Of a stretch of DNA of 64,000 nucleotides, positions 22,061 to 33,413 are shown in pieces; position 1 is the stretch's first letter; each line of letters starts with the position of its first letter. The DNA is taken from positions 2,076,865 to 2,140,864 of the forward strand of contig SCFE01000014.1 of assembly GCA_004352715.1 (NCBI GenBank), read 5' to 3'. The notes beneath the pieces are model-generated. The model worked only from the letters and a program-made list of their open reading frames with translations. It ran no database searches and was not told where the DNA came from. The stretch is from Hofstenia miamia (lineage: Eukaryota; Xenacoelomorpha; Acoela). The position numbers and the translations under genes were made by a program.

Positions 22061-23229
22061 GTAAAAGTGTGTGCAATATTCTGTATAGGACTAAAAATTT
22101 TAGTAATGACATGGCTATATCAAAAATTTATAGCTCCTTTAGTTCCTCAAATATGGTTTCCAATCCATCCAATATATTTGAATGCAGATTTGAAACAGCA
22201 TGGACCTCCAATGTTCTTAATTCAATAAATCAAGAAATAATAATAGAGAAACTAAAGTATAGATACAACTTTAATAAATATGTAACTAAGTTATTAACCT
22301 CACATTTAACTAATAGACAACAATACGTAAAAGTACACAATGAAATCCCTACTTATGATTAATGAAGAAGGAATACCGCAAGGCACAGTTTTAGGACCAT
22401 TGATATTTATTTATACGGTATTGACATAGATTTTAAGGAAAACATAAAATAACGCCCTGTTGTATTCAATCAACATTCTGATTTATTAATTGCACTTCAA
22501 AGTGCAATATTGTATTTTAAAGAGAATAAAATGGAGTTGAGAAGGCTACATTTATTGTGTTAAATAATTATAACAAGAATTCAAAATTAATGTGAAGAAT
22601 AAAAGATAATGTCATACAAGAAGAGATTAGAATTAAATACGTAGGAATACTCTTTGATAATAAATTAATATTTGAAAGTGAAATCAAGAAAATGATACAA
22701 GAAATCAAGACACTATCTTAACTTCAGAGATTTATACCCATTAATTGTAAAATTGTTCTAATATAATCTTACAAATCGCCTCATTATTTGTTTAGCTGCT
22801 CATTAACAGCTCTCAATCAAAGAATGAAGATCTTATTAGAAAGAATGGTCAATTGGAGTGTAAACGCCATCTGTGAAAAAAGAAAGGAAAGGAAATAACT
22901 ATTTGTTTTCATTAAAATACTTGCAAACGCTAAAATATCTAGAAACATTTTTCAAACAGAAGGCAAGAGACAAAATACTAACTAAGATACACTTAACAAA
23001 TTCTTATAGAAAACTTAAATTTAAGAAAATAATGCATTCTTTTGCTAATTTTTGTATTGACCTATGGAATTAATTCCCACCTCAACTTAAAGAAAAAAAT
23101 TTAAAACTTTAAAAAAATGTAAAGATATATTTGAAACCAAGAAGAATCACCTATTAAAATTAGCAAAGAGCTCAATCAATTCAACGACCAAGCTAAATCA
23201 AATAACTAGGAAATGCTGTTTTTAAAATC

Positions 23230-23272
<43 letters not shown>
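22061..23272 (+). pseudogene. Decayed LINE: RT core to 3' (ATT)n tail
   Basis: RT fragments appear in order in changing frames. 22,190-22,360 gives INQEIIIEKLKYRYNF and KLLTSHLTNRQQYVKV, the region after the first catalytic Asp (the Asp motif itself reads degenerate FETAWTSNV). Near 22,368 GIPQGTVLGPLIFI is the diagnostic RT motif. Near 22,630 IKYVGILFDNKL is the post-catalytic block, then SYKSPHYLFSCSL and a basic C-terminal region. The element closes with (ATT)n at 23,231-23,271, a common 3' tail of LINEs. Many stops and shifts make it inactive. The YxDD box is not recognisable. Confidence 0.75.
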
Positions 23273-26200
23273 TCATTGCTTGACGCTCGAGAACTGTGCG
23301 TTATGTGTAATATCTGGTTATCACGGTATTGAAAAATTTTGGAATTCCAATTCTGGAATAGAAAAGTTAGTCCGGAATACGGTTTACGAACGCTATATGT
23401 GCGTGCTAGTGAGGAAAATGGGGTAGGGTATTTCTGATGCTCGTATCGACCTATAAAAGTTTCAGAGGTATGCGTAACCTGAGAAGCTTTACTCGTACCT
23501 ACCGAATTCCCATAAGTCCAATTTCAACTAATGTATATATAGCTCTAAACATCGTCCAGTATGGGTCAAATATTTCGGATATGGGTAAGTCCGGTGTAGG
23601 AAATTATTTTTGATGGCATGTTTTAAATTAAAAAAAACTCTGCTCGCACATCACTAATGCCCACATCCAGACATAATAATCAAACCAGGTTATATACAAC
23701 ACAATATATATTTTGATTTAACTACTTTCAATTTTCAACTAGTTTTACATCGGGTCTAAAGAAATAAACATTAAATTGCAACTATTAGTACATTTAAGAA
23801 ACAGACTAGATAAAGTACTTTAATATTTAATTTTTGTACTCACTAAACATTAGTTTATCTTCTCAATCTACCAGTGTTGAAATTCTATTCTAATTATAAA
23901 TGTACGAAAAATTAATAATCTTATTTAGTATTGAAAACTTTACTTAAGTTTCCTCTATTGAGATTTTTTCCATAAATGTTGATAATTTTACAACATATTC
24001 TTTCTGCATTTTATCCGTGATTTACACAATATTTTTTTCTGTACTCGAGCGAGTAAAGCGTGTGCTCACTTTAAGTACAATAGTATGTTAAACACGAAAA
24101 ATTAATAGCAGGTTACCTTCCAAAATTAAAGTAAAAAATTATTTCGGAATATCGAAAATTATTCTTCAACTAGTGTTTCTCAATTTGAAAGTATTTTTGC
24201 CCATCTCATGGGTGTAGTTCGAGTCATCCCATGTGCATGTCTATAGATACATCGTGAGAAAAATAATTAATGTCATCTGTTAAATGAACTTCTAAGCATG
24301 TGAAGTTCCCTACTGATCGTAATATCTTGTAAATTATACGTATTTCTACATATATACAGAAGATTATGTGTCCTTCATACTGAATTTGGTTTAATATTTG
24401 TTCAAATCTTATAAAATTTTGGAGAACGTGCTATATAGCATTAAAAAATATATTTATACATTCTAATCAATGACATAAATACTTGCATTTATATTTTTTG
24501 ATCGCCATGTTCTAGAATTGCCTGTAAAATATAGTTTTTCTTTATTAAATCAATTCGTATCAATAACACTAAATATTTACACTTTAAGATTAGATTAATT
24601 CAATCATTACAAATAAGGTATTGATTAATTCAACATGTTAGTGTAATAGTAAAATAATGCCAAGAAACTTTATAATGAATAAACTCCTTTGAATACTTCT
24701 TTATCAGTTTTTCTGTCTATAGCGGCATAACTTCAAAGAGACGTTGACTCAACCGAAAGCACTGCGTATCGCAGAAAGGTATCTAACACGACAATAGTTG
24801 AAAGACAACACTGCCGCAAGCCAGTTACATGAAAGTAATATAACTTAATTGAAATTATCAAAGAATTGAATAATTGTTATATGTTTCTTTAAACGTTGTG
24901 AGAGGAATTGTGGCAATTTTTCTATTAAGTCTTATCATGGAAATTTTATCATTGAATTACGAAATTAATTTTTCTTGTAAAATTTCTTGTTTAACAAAAT
25001 ATTACTAATATATAATTTCATCTATATTCCAGTCTCAAATAATAGGCTTAGAATATGCTTTCAAAATTTAATATAGTGCATAACTCAATATGAAGTAATT
25101 CTTGTCAACAGAACCGTTGAACGCATGATTGCAATAATGATTATATCAATTGATGGAAGAAAACTGATACACTCTTTATTTTTTATAAGAATTACATAAA
25201 TCAAATTCAGCCATGTGATTCTTAATGATTCAGTCAATATGAGTCTTACATATTCTTAGGTGATTCTGCAGTTCAAATTTATTTATAAGATTGAATCGGA
25301 GGGTATCATAAGTTGAAAGATCAATTTTCTAACACACAAAACTTAAGAGGCAGTAATTATTAAAACATAGAAAAAATATTATTGTTAGCATAAAAACACA
25401 AGTTTTACCAGTATATTAGATTTTCAGAAATCTCTAAATAATATTTAAAGCCTCAGGTAGGCTCTTAATAAATTCCACAATTTTGACATTTTAAACTTCG
25501 TGATTGTTACAAAAATAATTTTTATGAAAAAGAAGAGTGTATAATCAGCTGTTTTTAGATTAATTAACTTTCTATAGAATATAAAATTATTTACAACACA
25601 TTGAACATGTTATAAGATAAGATATTCTAGCTTTATTACTAAACACAACGCAATTATTTCAATAATCGCAACATAGGTCTGGTTCATGATTTTTAAATAA
25701 ATGTCAGATATGAAATAGTTTTTGCTAGAGTTTCACTTTTGACTTTTCAACTTTTGGCAATCATGCATGCGAGCATGGCTTTTGTAATTGATTTACTTAA
25801 ATAATTTTAAATTCGTTAGGGTATATTTCCTTGTAAACATTCTAAAAAACTTACTAAATTTGTATGGATTATGTTTTTATACTTTACAAAGAGAATGTTT
25901 TTTACATTTAATGAGAGAATATAGATGAAACGATTCATTTCACAGTGATTCCTATTCACTTTTAAATAAATTCACTTTACAGAATTCCATGGAAGATTTA
26001 GGCAGCGGAAGAACTATTCTTTGTAGCACGTGACTGTAATAAACTGTGGCGGCAAATTCCTTTGATTTTTATAGAATGAAGTAAATTGCATGCGGTGAGC
26101 TAATATCTTTCCAAACGTAGAACAAGGGAGTGATTAGTCACAAAATGAATATGGATATTGTTCGCATTTAACAAACTTTTGAATAAAAAATTTCAAATTT

Positions 26201-26930
26201 AATAATGAAAGCCTTCCACTATCTATCAACAATTTCTTTATGCAAATTTTGATATTTTCAGCATATGTTCTTCTAACGATATTATCAATATTTTTCTCCC
26301 AGGTTTTAAATTCAAAATATATTAACCAAACAATTTCACTATGAACTAGCATTACGAAAAAGAAAAATGTTTTGCACCTATGGTAAGGCTGGCTTGCCCA
26401 TTCGACAGATTTTTCTGTCCAATCCAATCACATTTTGGAATTTTGGGATCGTCCAATGAAATCCAATCAAATTTTATGTTTCCTAAGCCAAATTTTTTTG
26501 CCACATACATGCATAAACTATGTTTATGATTTCAATTACCATGTATCTAATTATAAACATATATATATATATATATATTAAAACTTTAACAGATTTTAAA
26601 TATCCAAAAGATTTAAGAGATTTTTAAACAATTTTCAAAGAAACCAATTACGTACAGGTAAGTGCAGTTGCTATAAGTAAAAAACCATACTGTGTGTAAT
26701 ATTTGTATATGAGCGTATATGAACTTCAAAATTTTTTGAAAAATTGTTATTCAAAATCTACTAGTTCGCCAAAATCATTAGGTACTTTTAAATGGCTAAA
26801 CAAAACATTTTAATTGTAAATTTGCTCTAGTATTTTATTTTACCAGTGACATTTAATTTGTTTTATAGTTATATGAACTGCTATTATATATTGAATTTTT
26901 TGTGAATCTTTTTTTGCATATATTATATAA
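23273..26930. other. AT-rich intergenic, no gene seen
   Basis: No convincing coding sequence. A less AT-rich patch near 24,720-24,830 and an E-box (CACGTG) near 26,029 are the only features; neither is enough to call a regulatory element. A short (AT)n lies at about 26,559-26,578. Confidence 0.5.
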
Positions 26931-26931
<1 letters not shown>

Positions 26932-26964
<33 letters not shown>

Positions 26965-27103
26965 NNNNNNNNNNNNNNNNNNNNNNNNNNNNNNNNNNNN
27001 NNNNNNNNNNNNNNNNNNNNNNNNNNNNNNNNNNNNNNNNNNNNNNNNNNNNNNNNNNNNNNNNNNNNNNNNNNNNNNNNNNNNNNNNNNNNNNNNNNNN
27101 NNN

Positions 27104-27133
<30 letters not shown>
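26932..27133. repeat. (TA)n microsatellite containing a 139-N gap
   Basis: TA dinucleotides on both sides of the N run at 26,965-27,103. The frames reading repeated Tyr-Ile are artefacts of the repeat. Confidence 0.95.
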
Positions 27134-27136
<3 letters not shown>

Positions 27137-27137
<1 letters not shown>

Positions 27138-27445
27138 GGGCTCTAGATACTGTGGGATTTGTATCTACAGCCCGCACTTTCTAATTTTCCATAGTATCCA
27201 GTGCCTTTTTTGATGGAAAGCCAGAATAATTGTTTTTATCCAAAAATTTTACAATGTGCATTTAAAATAGGGGTCTAATTTTTATGTATGAGCTTCAAGT
27301 TTTTTTTTGGACCCGTATCCAGCGTCCTCCGCCATAGTATCTTGCACCCGTATGTATTTTTTTTGTATCCAACGCCTTGTAGATATTTTAAAATTTTGTA
27401 TCCAAAGCCCCTATATATATATATAAATAATATATATATATATAT
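27137..27445. repeat. Degenerate GTATCC-rich repeat cluster between TA tracts
   Basis: The hexamer GTATC[C/T] followed by a short GC-rich piece (such as AACGCC, AGCGTCC, AAAGCCC) occurs at 27,161, 27,194, 27,315, 27,337, 27,365 and 27,398. The first copy pairs with an inverted copy at 27,137-27,150 to form 14-bp arms (CGGGCTCTAGATAC) around a 10-base loop. The cluster ends in a TA tract at 27,413-27,445. I do not recognise the family. Confidence 0.7.
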
Positions 27446-28328
27446 TGATATACTATAGTTCAATTGATTTCAGCAAATTGATATTTTCTAATGTAATTAA
27501 AGTGAAAGGAATTTTGTTAACTAGTCTCTTTTCAGTTACAATTTTCTAGATGTTGCGGAAGCATAGCATAGCTTATGACATATAGTCTGCCAGAATTCAG
27601 CTTTTATCTCAATTTCTCACAAAGGTGTTAACAAAAACGAAGTCGTCGAATCGGTTGGAAAGTAACCAAATATATATTTTCTTTCTGCTACTCACCTGGA
27701 AACAAATTTATTAAATAATGTTACTTTAATCAAATACTATTATTAGCATGGTTTACGTATTTCACATGCAATTTCATATACAAAATGAATAATTTCGCTC
27801 GTTGTTGCTTGTGAAAATCATGCTACACTTAAAGAGTATATATGACTGCAAAAATGAGGCTCGCTTCAAGGTTCACTCCAAGACTGTGTCAGTTCCTCGT
27901 TTAGAAAATGATATATGGAAAGATAAAAAAAATTTAAACAAGTTTTCTAAAAAATGCCTAATAATCATAATTAAGGTCTTCTTTGATGCATTACAATAGC
28001 TTTTCAATATGTGATAACTAAAAATGGATCGAGTTTGGTTGAGAAAATTTTTTAAAAACAACCAGATGGGTAGTGTAATGCTTTGCAGGCATTCGTTGTC
28101 CATATTTAATAACTCGAACATTGCCACCAAAATATGAACTAATTGTATGTATCTATCACGTAATTGTGAAGAACTTTGAGCTCATTCTCATTCTATTCAA
28201 AAATGAAAATCAAAATTTTGCTCAAACATAATGTATTTGTTTTGAAATACAGTCATTTACGCAACACACATTATTTTTACTGAAATATAGGAACAGGTTG
28301 CCGCTGCCGCAGTTTTTTGGCATTAAAG

Positions 28329-28333
<5 letters not shown>
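27446..28333. other. AT-rich intergenic, no gene seen
   Basis: Only short unrelated frames on both strands (27,802-28,130). Confidence 0.5.
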
Positions 28334-28366
<33 letters not shown>

Positions 28367-28590
28367 NNNNNNNNNNNNNNNNNNNNNNNNNNNNNNNNNN
28401 NNNNNNNNNNNNNNNNNNNNNNNNNNNNNNNNNNNNNNNNNNNNNNNNNNNNNNNNNNNNNNNNNNNNNNNNNNNNNNNNNNNNNNNNNNNNNNNNNNNN
28501 NNNNNNNNNNNNNNNNNNNNNNNNNNNNNNNNNNNNNNNNNNNNNNNNNNNNNNNNNNNNNNNNNNNNNNNNNNNNNNNNNNNNNNNNNN

Positions 28591-28630
<40 letters not shown>

Positions 28631-28650
28631 CCGGTATATATATATTCACA
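28334..28650. repeat. (TA)n microsatellite containing a 224-N gap
   Basis: TA tracts flank N at 28,367-28,590. They are followed by TA-rich sequence interrupted by ACCGG. Confidence 0.95.
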
Positions 28651-28719
28651 TATATATATTTATATATCAACAGTGCAAATGTTTGGAACAACCATTCATT
28701 TCAAAATAATTTTGGGACG

Positions 28720-29262
28720 AATCAAATTATGTTTCTGATTTTTTCCTCAATTATAAATTTTTCACCCTGAATTCAATGTTCTTATGAATTTGTCTATCAG
28801 ATATTTAGACTTCCTCTCTTACCCCTGTTTAGGGCACCCTTAAATATATTTGAGTTAATTTTTACTGCATGTAAAATCCACCAAATTAATTGTATTTAGT
28901 ATGCAAAGTTTGCCATTTGTGCAAATTTTCAAAAAGCCCTACGTAAATGTTTTTGAAATATTCATGTTCAAACTTTAAAGAAATGCCATTTACAAAATCA
29001 ATATAAAAATCAGTAGTGTAATGGGATTTCTTCAAAAACTGTGCACAAATGGCAAAATTTGCATCCTAAATACAATTATATTGATGAATGTTGCATACAA
29101 TGAAAATTAATTCAAGTAACAAGTATATATCATATATACACTCTAGTAGAGTGCCCCTATGAGTAAAAGAGAAAGTAAAAGCATCCAATAATCAAAATCA
29201 TAAAAAATTTAATTCAGGGTGAGAAAAATTATAATTAAGAAAAAACCGAATCATATCTTGAT
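28720..29262. repeat. Foldback repeat, arms of about 220-240 bp
   Basis: 28,720-28,940 matches the reverse complement of 29,022-29,262 imperfectly over its whole length. Matching blocks include TTTTTCACCCTGAATT against AATTCAGGGTGAGAAAAA, ATTGTATTTAG against CTAAATACAAT, and TTTGCCATTTGTGCA against TGCACAAATGGCAAA. The spacer is about 80 bp. It could fold into a long hairpin, or be an inverted pair of a dispersed repeat. No coding capacity; target duplication not found. Confidence 0.8.
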
Positions 29263-29569
29263 TATTTACAAAATTTTTTTTGTGATGAATAGCTTTTTCA
29301 AACTTTTCTTCACCACGTATATATATGTATATATATAATATAGCATATTTAATATAATTTTGTAATTTATATATTCAAGCAATGTAAATATATATATATA
29401 TTTATTCATAGATGGTTTAATAATAGTTTACATGTATAATGGTCTTATGTTACTTAAATTGATAAGACACAGAAATTTTTATTTTTGAATTGTTACGTTA
29501 ATTTTTTGACATAAATGAACAACGTTCAGCATTGATTTATCAATATATCATTAAACATAAATATTTTAT
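29263..29569. other. AT-rich spacer upstream of the Wnt promoter region
   Basis: Contains several short TA tracts (around 29,325 and 29,391); nothing else seen. Confidence 0.5.
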
Positions 29570-29897
29570 TGTGCAGGGCAAATTCTGCCCACGCATTGTA
29601 GTTCGTAAGTATTGGTTATTGCTTTGTAGCCACCGCGATCGAATCCTACACCCGTTTCTCGGGGCGGTGTTTCAATGGCTAATCGAATAAAGCCCACTTC
29701 AAACGCTCCACGCTTTGTTGATACCGCTAAATCAATGGCGCCTCTCTGCGGTCGAACTGACTATCTTTTCTATTGATTAAACCAATCAGAATTTTCATAA
29801 ATTTTATAATCTATTAGTTTGTGTATACACGCACAGCAAAAGTGTTTACCTTCTGAATTTTGGATTATATCATTACTTTCGCTGAATTTGGATCACA
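29570..29897 (+). promoter_or_regulatory. Probable promoter region of the Wnt gene
   Basis: About 200 bp (29,576-29,775) are clearly less AT-rich than the surroundings and end about 120 bp before the Wnt ATG. Visible sites: a CCAAT box in CCAATCAG near 29,783, preceded by ATTG in inverse order; CTTTGTAG at 29,632 and CTTTGTT at 29,713, both fitting the TCF/LEF consensus CTTTGWW; and a GGGCA-loop-TGCCC hairpin near 29,578. Function is inferred from position and composition only. TCF sites would be of interest because Wnt genes are often feedback-regulated, but such short sites also occur by chance. Confidence 0.4.
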
Positions 29898-30986
29898 ATG
29901 CATCTCCTTGGTCTATTTTTGTTGTTTTTGGCAATTGTACATGGTGTAAACTCTTGGTGGCAAATCAGCAGAAAACATGAGAATATGACAAATTCTATAG
30001 CTTTGCCTAATCTTAGTGCTAAAAAATACTGCAAGCAGTTTATTTCTTACAAGAAGCGACAAAAATTATGCTTTGAAAAACACGATTTGCTTATTCCAAT
30101 TGCACTCGGTGCCAATAATGCCATCGATATTTGTCAAACGCGAATGAAAAATCGTCGATGGAATTGTTCTACGCTAAATGATGTAGACGGGCCTTTGTTT
30201 CATGATTCAGTTGTTGGTAGATCTACAAGAGAGTTGGCTTTCCTACATTCAATATTCTCTGCTTCAGCTATGCTTCAAATTGCAGTTTCCTGTTCCAAGG
30301 GCGATTTGAAATCATGTTCTTGCAAGTCCAATCCAGCAACAAAAGACCAGAAAGTCTCCACTTGTCCCCAGGATGTGTCATTTGCTCGTAAATTTATTCT
30401 CAAATTCGCTAATGCAGAATTTCTAAAGCTTAAAAGAGAATTTAAACATAAAAAGGCAGAAGCCAATAAAACTATTCATGAAGGCCTGGTAAACATTGCT
30501 AACAGCGAAACTGGTGCAGCGACTGTAACTAAGCATCAAAAACATCAATGTAAGTGTCAGGGCGTCTCAGGATCGTGTGCAACAAAAACATGTTGGTTAG
30601 TTCCAGCAAGTCTAAAAAATATTTCGCTAAGTTTATTTCAGTCATACATTTCTGCAGTAAATGTCAAAGTAAAACCCGAAGATTGGAAGTTGAAAAATAG
30701 CGATTCGAATTTGTTGGATCCTACAGAAAGTCAGTTGGTGTTCCTGGATCCTTCCATTAACTACTGTCTCAAGGAAGAAGATTGGCATGGCGTTTCGGGA
30801 CGACAATGTGATCCAAACGCTGACTCAAGTCTTTCTACTGGCTCGTGCTCCTACATATGTTGTGACCAACATCCTACAGTCGAGGAAAAGATCATAACAG
30901 AAAAATGTAACTGTTCATTTATATGGTGCTGTCATATAAATTGTAATACATGCTCAGAAACCAGAGAGTTCGGATATTGTCGTTAA
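29898..30986 (+). CDS. Wnt family secreted signalling protein
   Basis: Intact 362-residue Wnt ligand. Wnts are lipid-modified secreted glycoproteins that bind Frizzled receptors and LRP5/6 and drive beta-catenin or planar polarity signalling. Residues 1 to about 16-19 are a hydrophobic signal peptide, followed by WW. All 24 cysteines of a typical Wnt are present. Hallmarks: RRWNCST (86-92); GRSTRELAFLHSI; CKCQGVSGSCATKTCW (218-233), in which Ser224 is the expected palmitoleoylation site; and the C-terminal CNCSFIWCCHINC block (FIWCC at 341-345) ending in Cys-Arg. Several N-glycosylation sequons occur (NMT, NCS, NKT, NIS). Unusual points: the near-invariant WGGC reads STCP, the NNEAGR block is NSETGAATV, and His of CKCHG is Gln. 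The divergence prevents subfamily assignment; parts recall Wnt8 (VEEKxxxE before the last cysteines). There are no introns, unlike most animal Wnt genes. The start ATG sits in CACAATGC, and the signal peptide supports it. Confidence 0.95.
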   Translation: MHLLGLFLLFLAIVHGVNSWWQISRKHENMTNSIALPNLSAKKYCKQFISYKKRQKLCFEKHDLLIPIALGANNAIDICQTRMKNRRWNCSTLNDVDGPLFHDSVVGRSTRELAFLHSIFSASAMLQIAVSCSKGDLKSCSCKSNPATKDQKVSTCPQDVSFARKFILKFANAEFLKLKREFKHKKAEANKTIHEGLVNIANSETGAATVTKHQKHQCKCQGVSGSCATKTCWLVPASLKNISLSLFQSYISAVNVKVKPEDWKLKNSDSNLLDPTESQLVFLDPSINYCLKEEDWHGVSGRQCDPNADSSLSTGSCSYICCDQHPTVEEKIITEKCNCSFIWCCHINCNTCSETREFGYCR

Positions 30987-31125
30987 GGTTTCATAAACCT
31001 TGCAGCATTTGCTGCACCCACTAGCTTTATATAGTAGTTGTAGTTTAAATATTGAATGTATAGTGTTTATGTTTTCTATTTTTTGATTTATTTTTGCAAT
31101 TCCATGCAGTAATTTTATGCATTTT

Positions 31126-31131
31126 AATAAA
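31126..31131 (+). promoter_or_regulatory. Poly(A) signal of the Wnt gene
   Basis: AATAAA about 140 bases after the stop codon, the first good signal downstream. Confidence 0.65.
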
Positions 31132-33413
31132 GTTATTAACATAATTATTCTAAATAGATTAAAGCGATTTGATTTAAACCTTTTCTAATTATGTAGTTTT
31201 GGAGTTTTTTGTGAATTTTTTCATTACAAAAAATTTTGTGCTTAATGATTCATGTTTATCTCGTTACCGCTAATTTCGAATAAAACACAGTGACCTTGGC
31301 ATTTCTTTCAATTTTTATTAGAAAATTGTCCGGCAAGGAGGTAGAGGTGTTACCGCAGTTGAAAATCCCTCGTTAATTTGAACAATCTCATTTTTCTGTT
31401 AGAATAAATTTATGTATTTTGCATAATACATAAATAATGTAGAAAACCGTCGTATTGCCACATCATAATTTATAAACTTTAATTTGAATATCATTTTAAT
31501 TATTAACTATATTGCGAATGCATTTTGTAATTCGATTCATTCTTACATATAGATGCAAGAAAATCAGCTTACTCATATGTGTTTTTACTGAGGCCGGCAA
31601 ATATTGAAGTCGTTCCCTTTTCGTAAAATTTTTATTAACATTCCCCAAATTTCTACTAGTTTATCTGGGTTTATCTTAGAATAGATTATTCAGTTTGCCG
31701 TAAGGGTTTAGACCGTTGCTTACGGCTGGCCCCGGCCAAAACCACTGAACACTACTATACATACACATATCTTTAAAAATAATTCTAACATTTTCGTAGA
31801 TAGCAAGGTGATGCATATTTAAATACCTTTGGTAGATTAAAATGTGGATCTCAGTTGGATGTCCGAGCTAGTATCGTTCAATCAAGAGCTAAGTAACCCA
31901 GAGCCAATAGAAGCGTGTAAATATTTTGAAATGTACAAAAATAATTTCTTAACTTTTCTTGCTGATAACAAGAGATTGAATTTAAATATTGAGGAATTAT
32001 TGATGTAAGCCCTGAAGACGATGCATGTCAATATCTAATGCAATGAGTAGAAACTCTTTCAATATGTATGTCACTGAAATATTAATCAAAGTCTTATAAG
32101 CATTTCCACTCAATCTCAACGCAAATGTAGTTTGTATATCAGTGACTTTATTCATTATTGTGAATAGATAAACAGACTAAAATGGGGAATGCATTGTAAG
32201 GCTTTATGATATGTATGGTTGCAGATGGTGTTGTTGGTTAAAAGTTACAACTTACTTTACTTTCCAAGAGAACGTTCACACTGTCGATTCTTTTCTAAAG
32301 TTTTTTTATTAGAAAACCCGGAGTTTAAATATTGTTCACATTACTGATTTTTTGACAGATTTAATAATGCGCAATTATGTTTTAGACGCAGCAGTAAACA
32401 ATAGTATCTGTTAATAAGATATTGAATTTGAAATTGAAATATTTGTTGCAACTTCAATTATTGTGTTTTTGGGAATCTGCAACCACTTGAAGCAAACAAT
32501 TAATTTTTAAGCTTAGGACTTAAAATATTAAAAAATTCCACCAAAGGAGGGTTCAGCATCTCTGTCCGCTTACAATCAAAAACGAAAATTTTTCAGAGCA
32601 TCCGCTATCTCTAGTTTTTTATCTTAGCTATAGCTTTAAAAATATGTTTAAGATCCTTCAAAGAAAGCGGACTATGAAAGTCCAGGTTCTCCGCAAACAG
32701 ATGCTAGAAAAGATAGCTTCAAAGCTATGTCAGTCTTGTCGAAATTCGGTAATAAGTTTAAGTTACAGTGTGCTGAATGCAGAACAAAATATTCTGAAAA
32801 AGATCAGTCAAACAAGAATACCAAATTTTATCTATATCTATTTTTAATAAACACCAAGTTTCTATTTCGTATAAATGTTCAAAATAGCTTTAATTAAACA
32901 TTTTTGGTATGCATGTGCATATAACTATACATCTGTAAATTTAATATTAGGAAAGAAATGTATAATTAATTAAGTAAAGAACTATTTTTGGAGATTAGGT
33001 TTCGTTTCATTCGACTATTTTTGAATACTTGAGTTGATAAACCTTAAAATATTAATATCATTATTTTATTCGCATTTATTAGGTGTTCTGATATTGTTCT
33101 GACATTCGTGCTCTTTTATTCTTCTGCTTAGTTTTCTTGTGTACTACTAAGTCCAATACAGTCTTCATCTCACCACACTGCAATCAATTTTATATGTAAT
33201 ATTAAACTTGTCGGATAATTTTCTTATTGGTTTTACTCCAGATGTTGAATAAGCTTTTGTGTTGTATGTAGTTTTTGGCGGTCTGGCAATTTTTTGCTAC
33301 CGTAAATATATTCGTGTTATATAATATATGTAATGTATTGATATTAATACTTCAAAAAGAAATAATTTATTGTGAAGTGGAGAAATTCTTCCAAACATTC
33401 TTTTTGTGGCAAA
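31132..33413. other. AT-rich intergenic, no gene seen
   Basis: A small GC-rich island at 31,690-31,745 has an 8-bp stem (GCCGTAAG at 31,697-31,704 with CTTACGGC at 31,719-31,726) next to GGCCccGGCC. Read from 31,749 on the minus strand it begins CAGTGGTTTTGGCC, like an hAT terminus, but no partner was found. No coding frame is supported. Confidence 0.45.

Noticed and set aside
26923-28738. Frames made of Tyr-Ile repeats across N runs
   Set aside because: Artefacts of (TA)n microsatellites and gaps.
29570-29680. Possible tRNA near CGATCGAATCC
   Set aside because: A T-loop-like string is present, but no acceptor stem, D-arm or anticodon arm can be built around it.
31585-31750. Possible hAT element between CTGAGGCCGGC and the inverse of CAGTGGTTTTGGCC
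   Set aside because: Inverted similarity is too weak and no target duplication is visible; only the GC-rich hairpin is certain.
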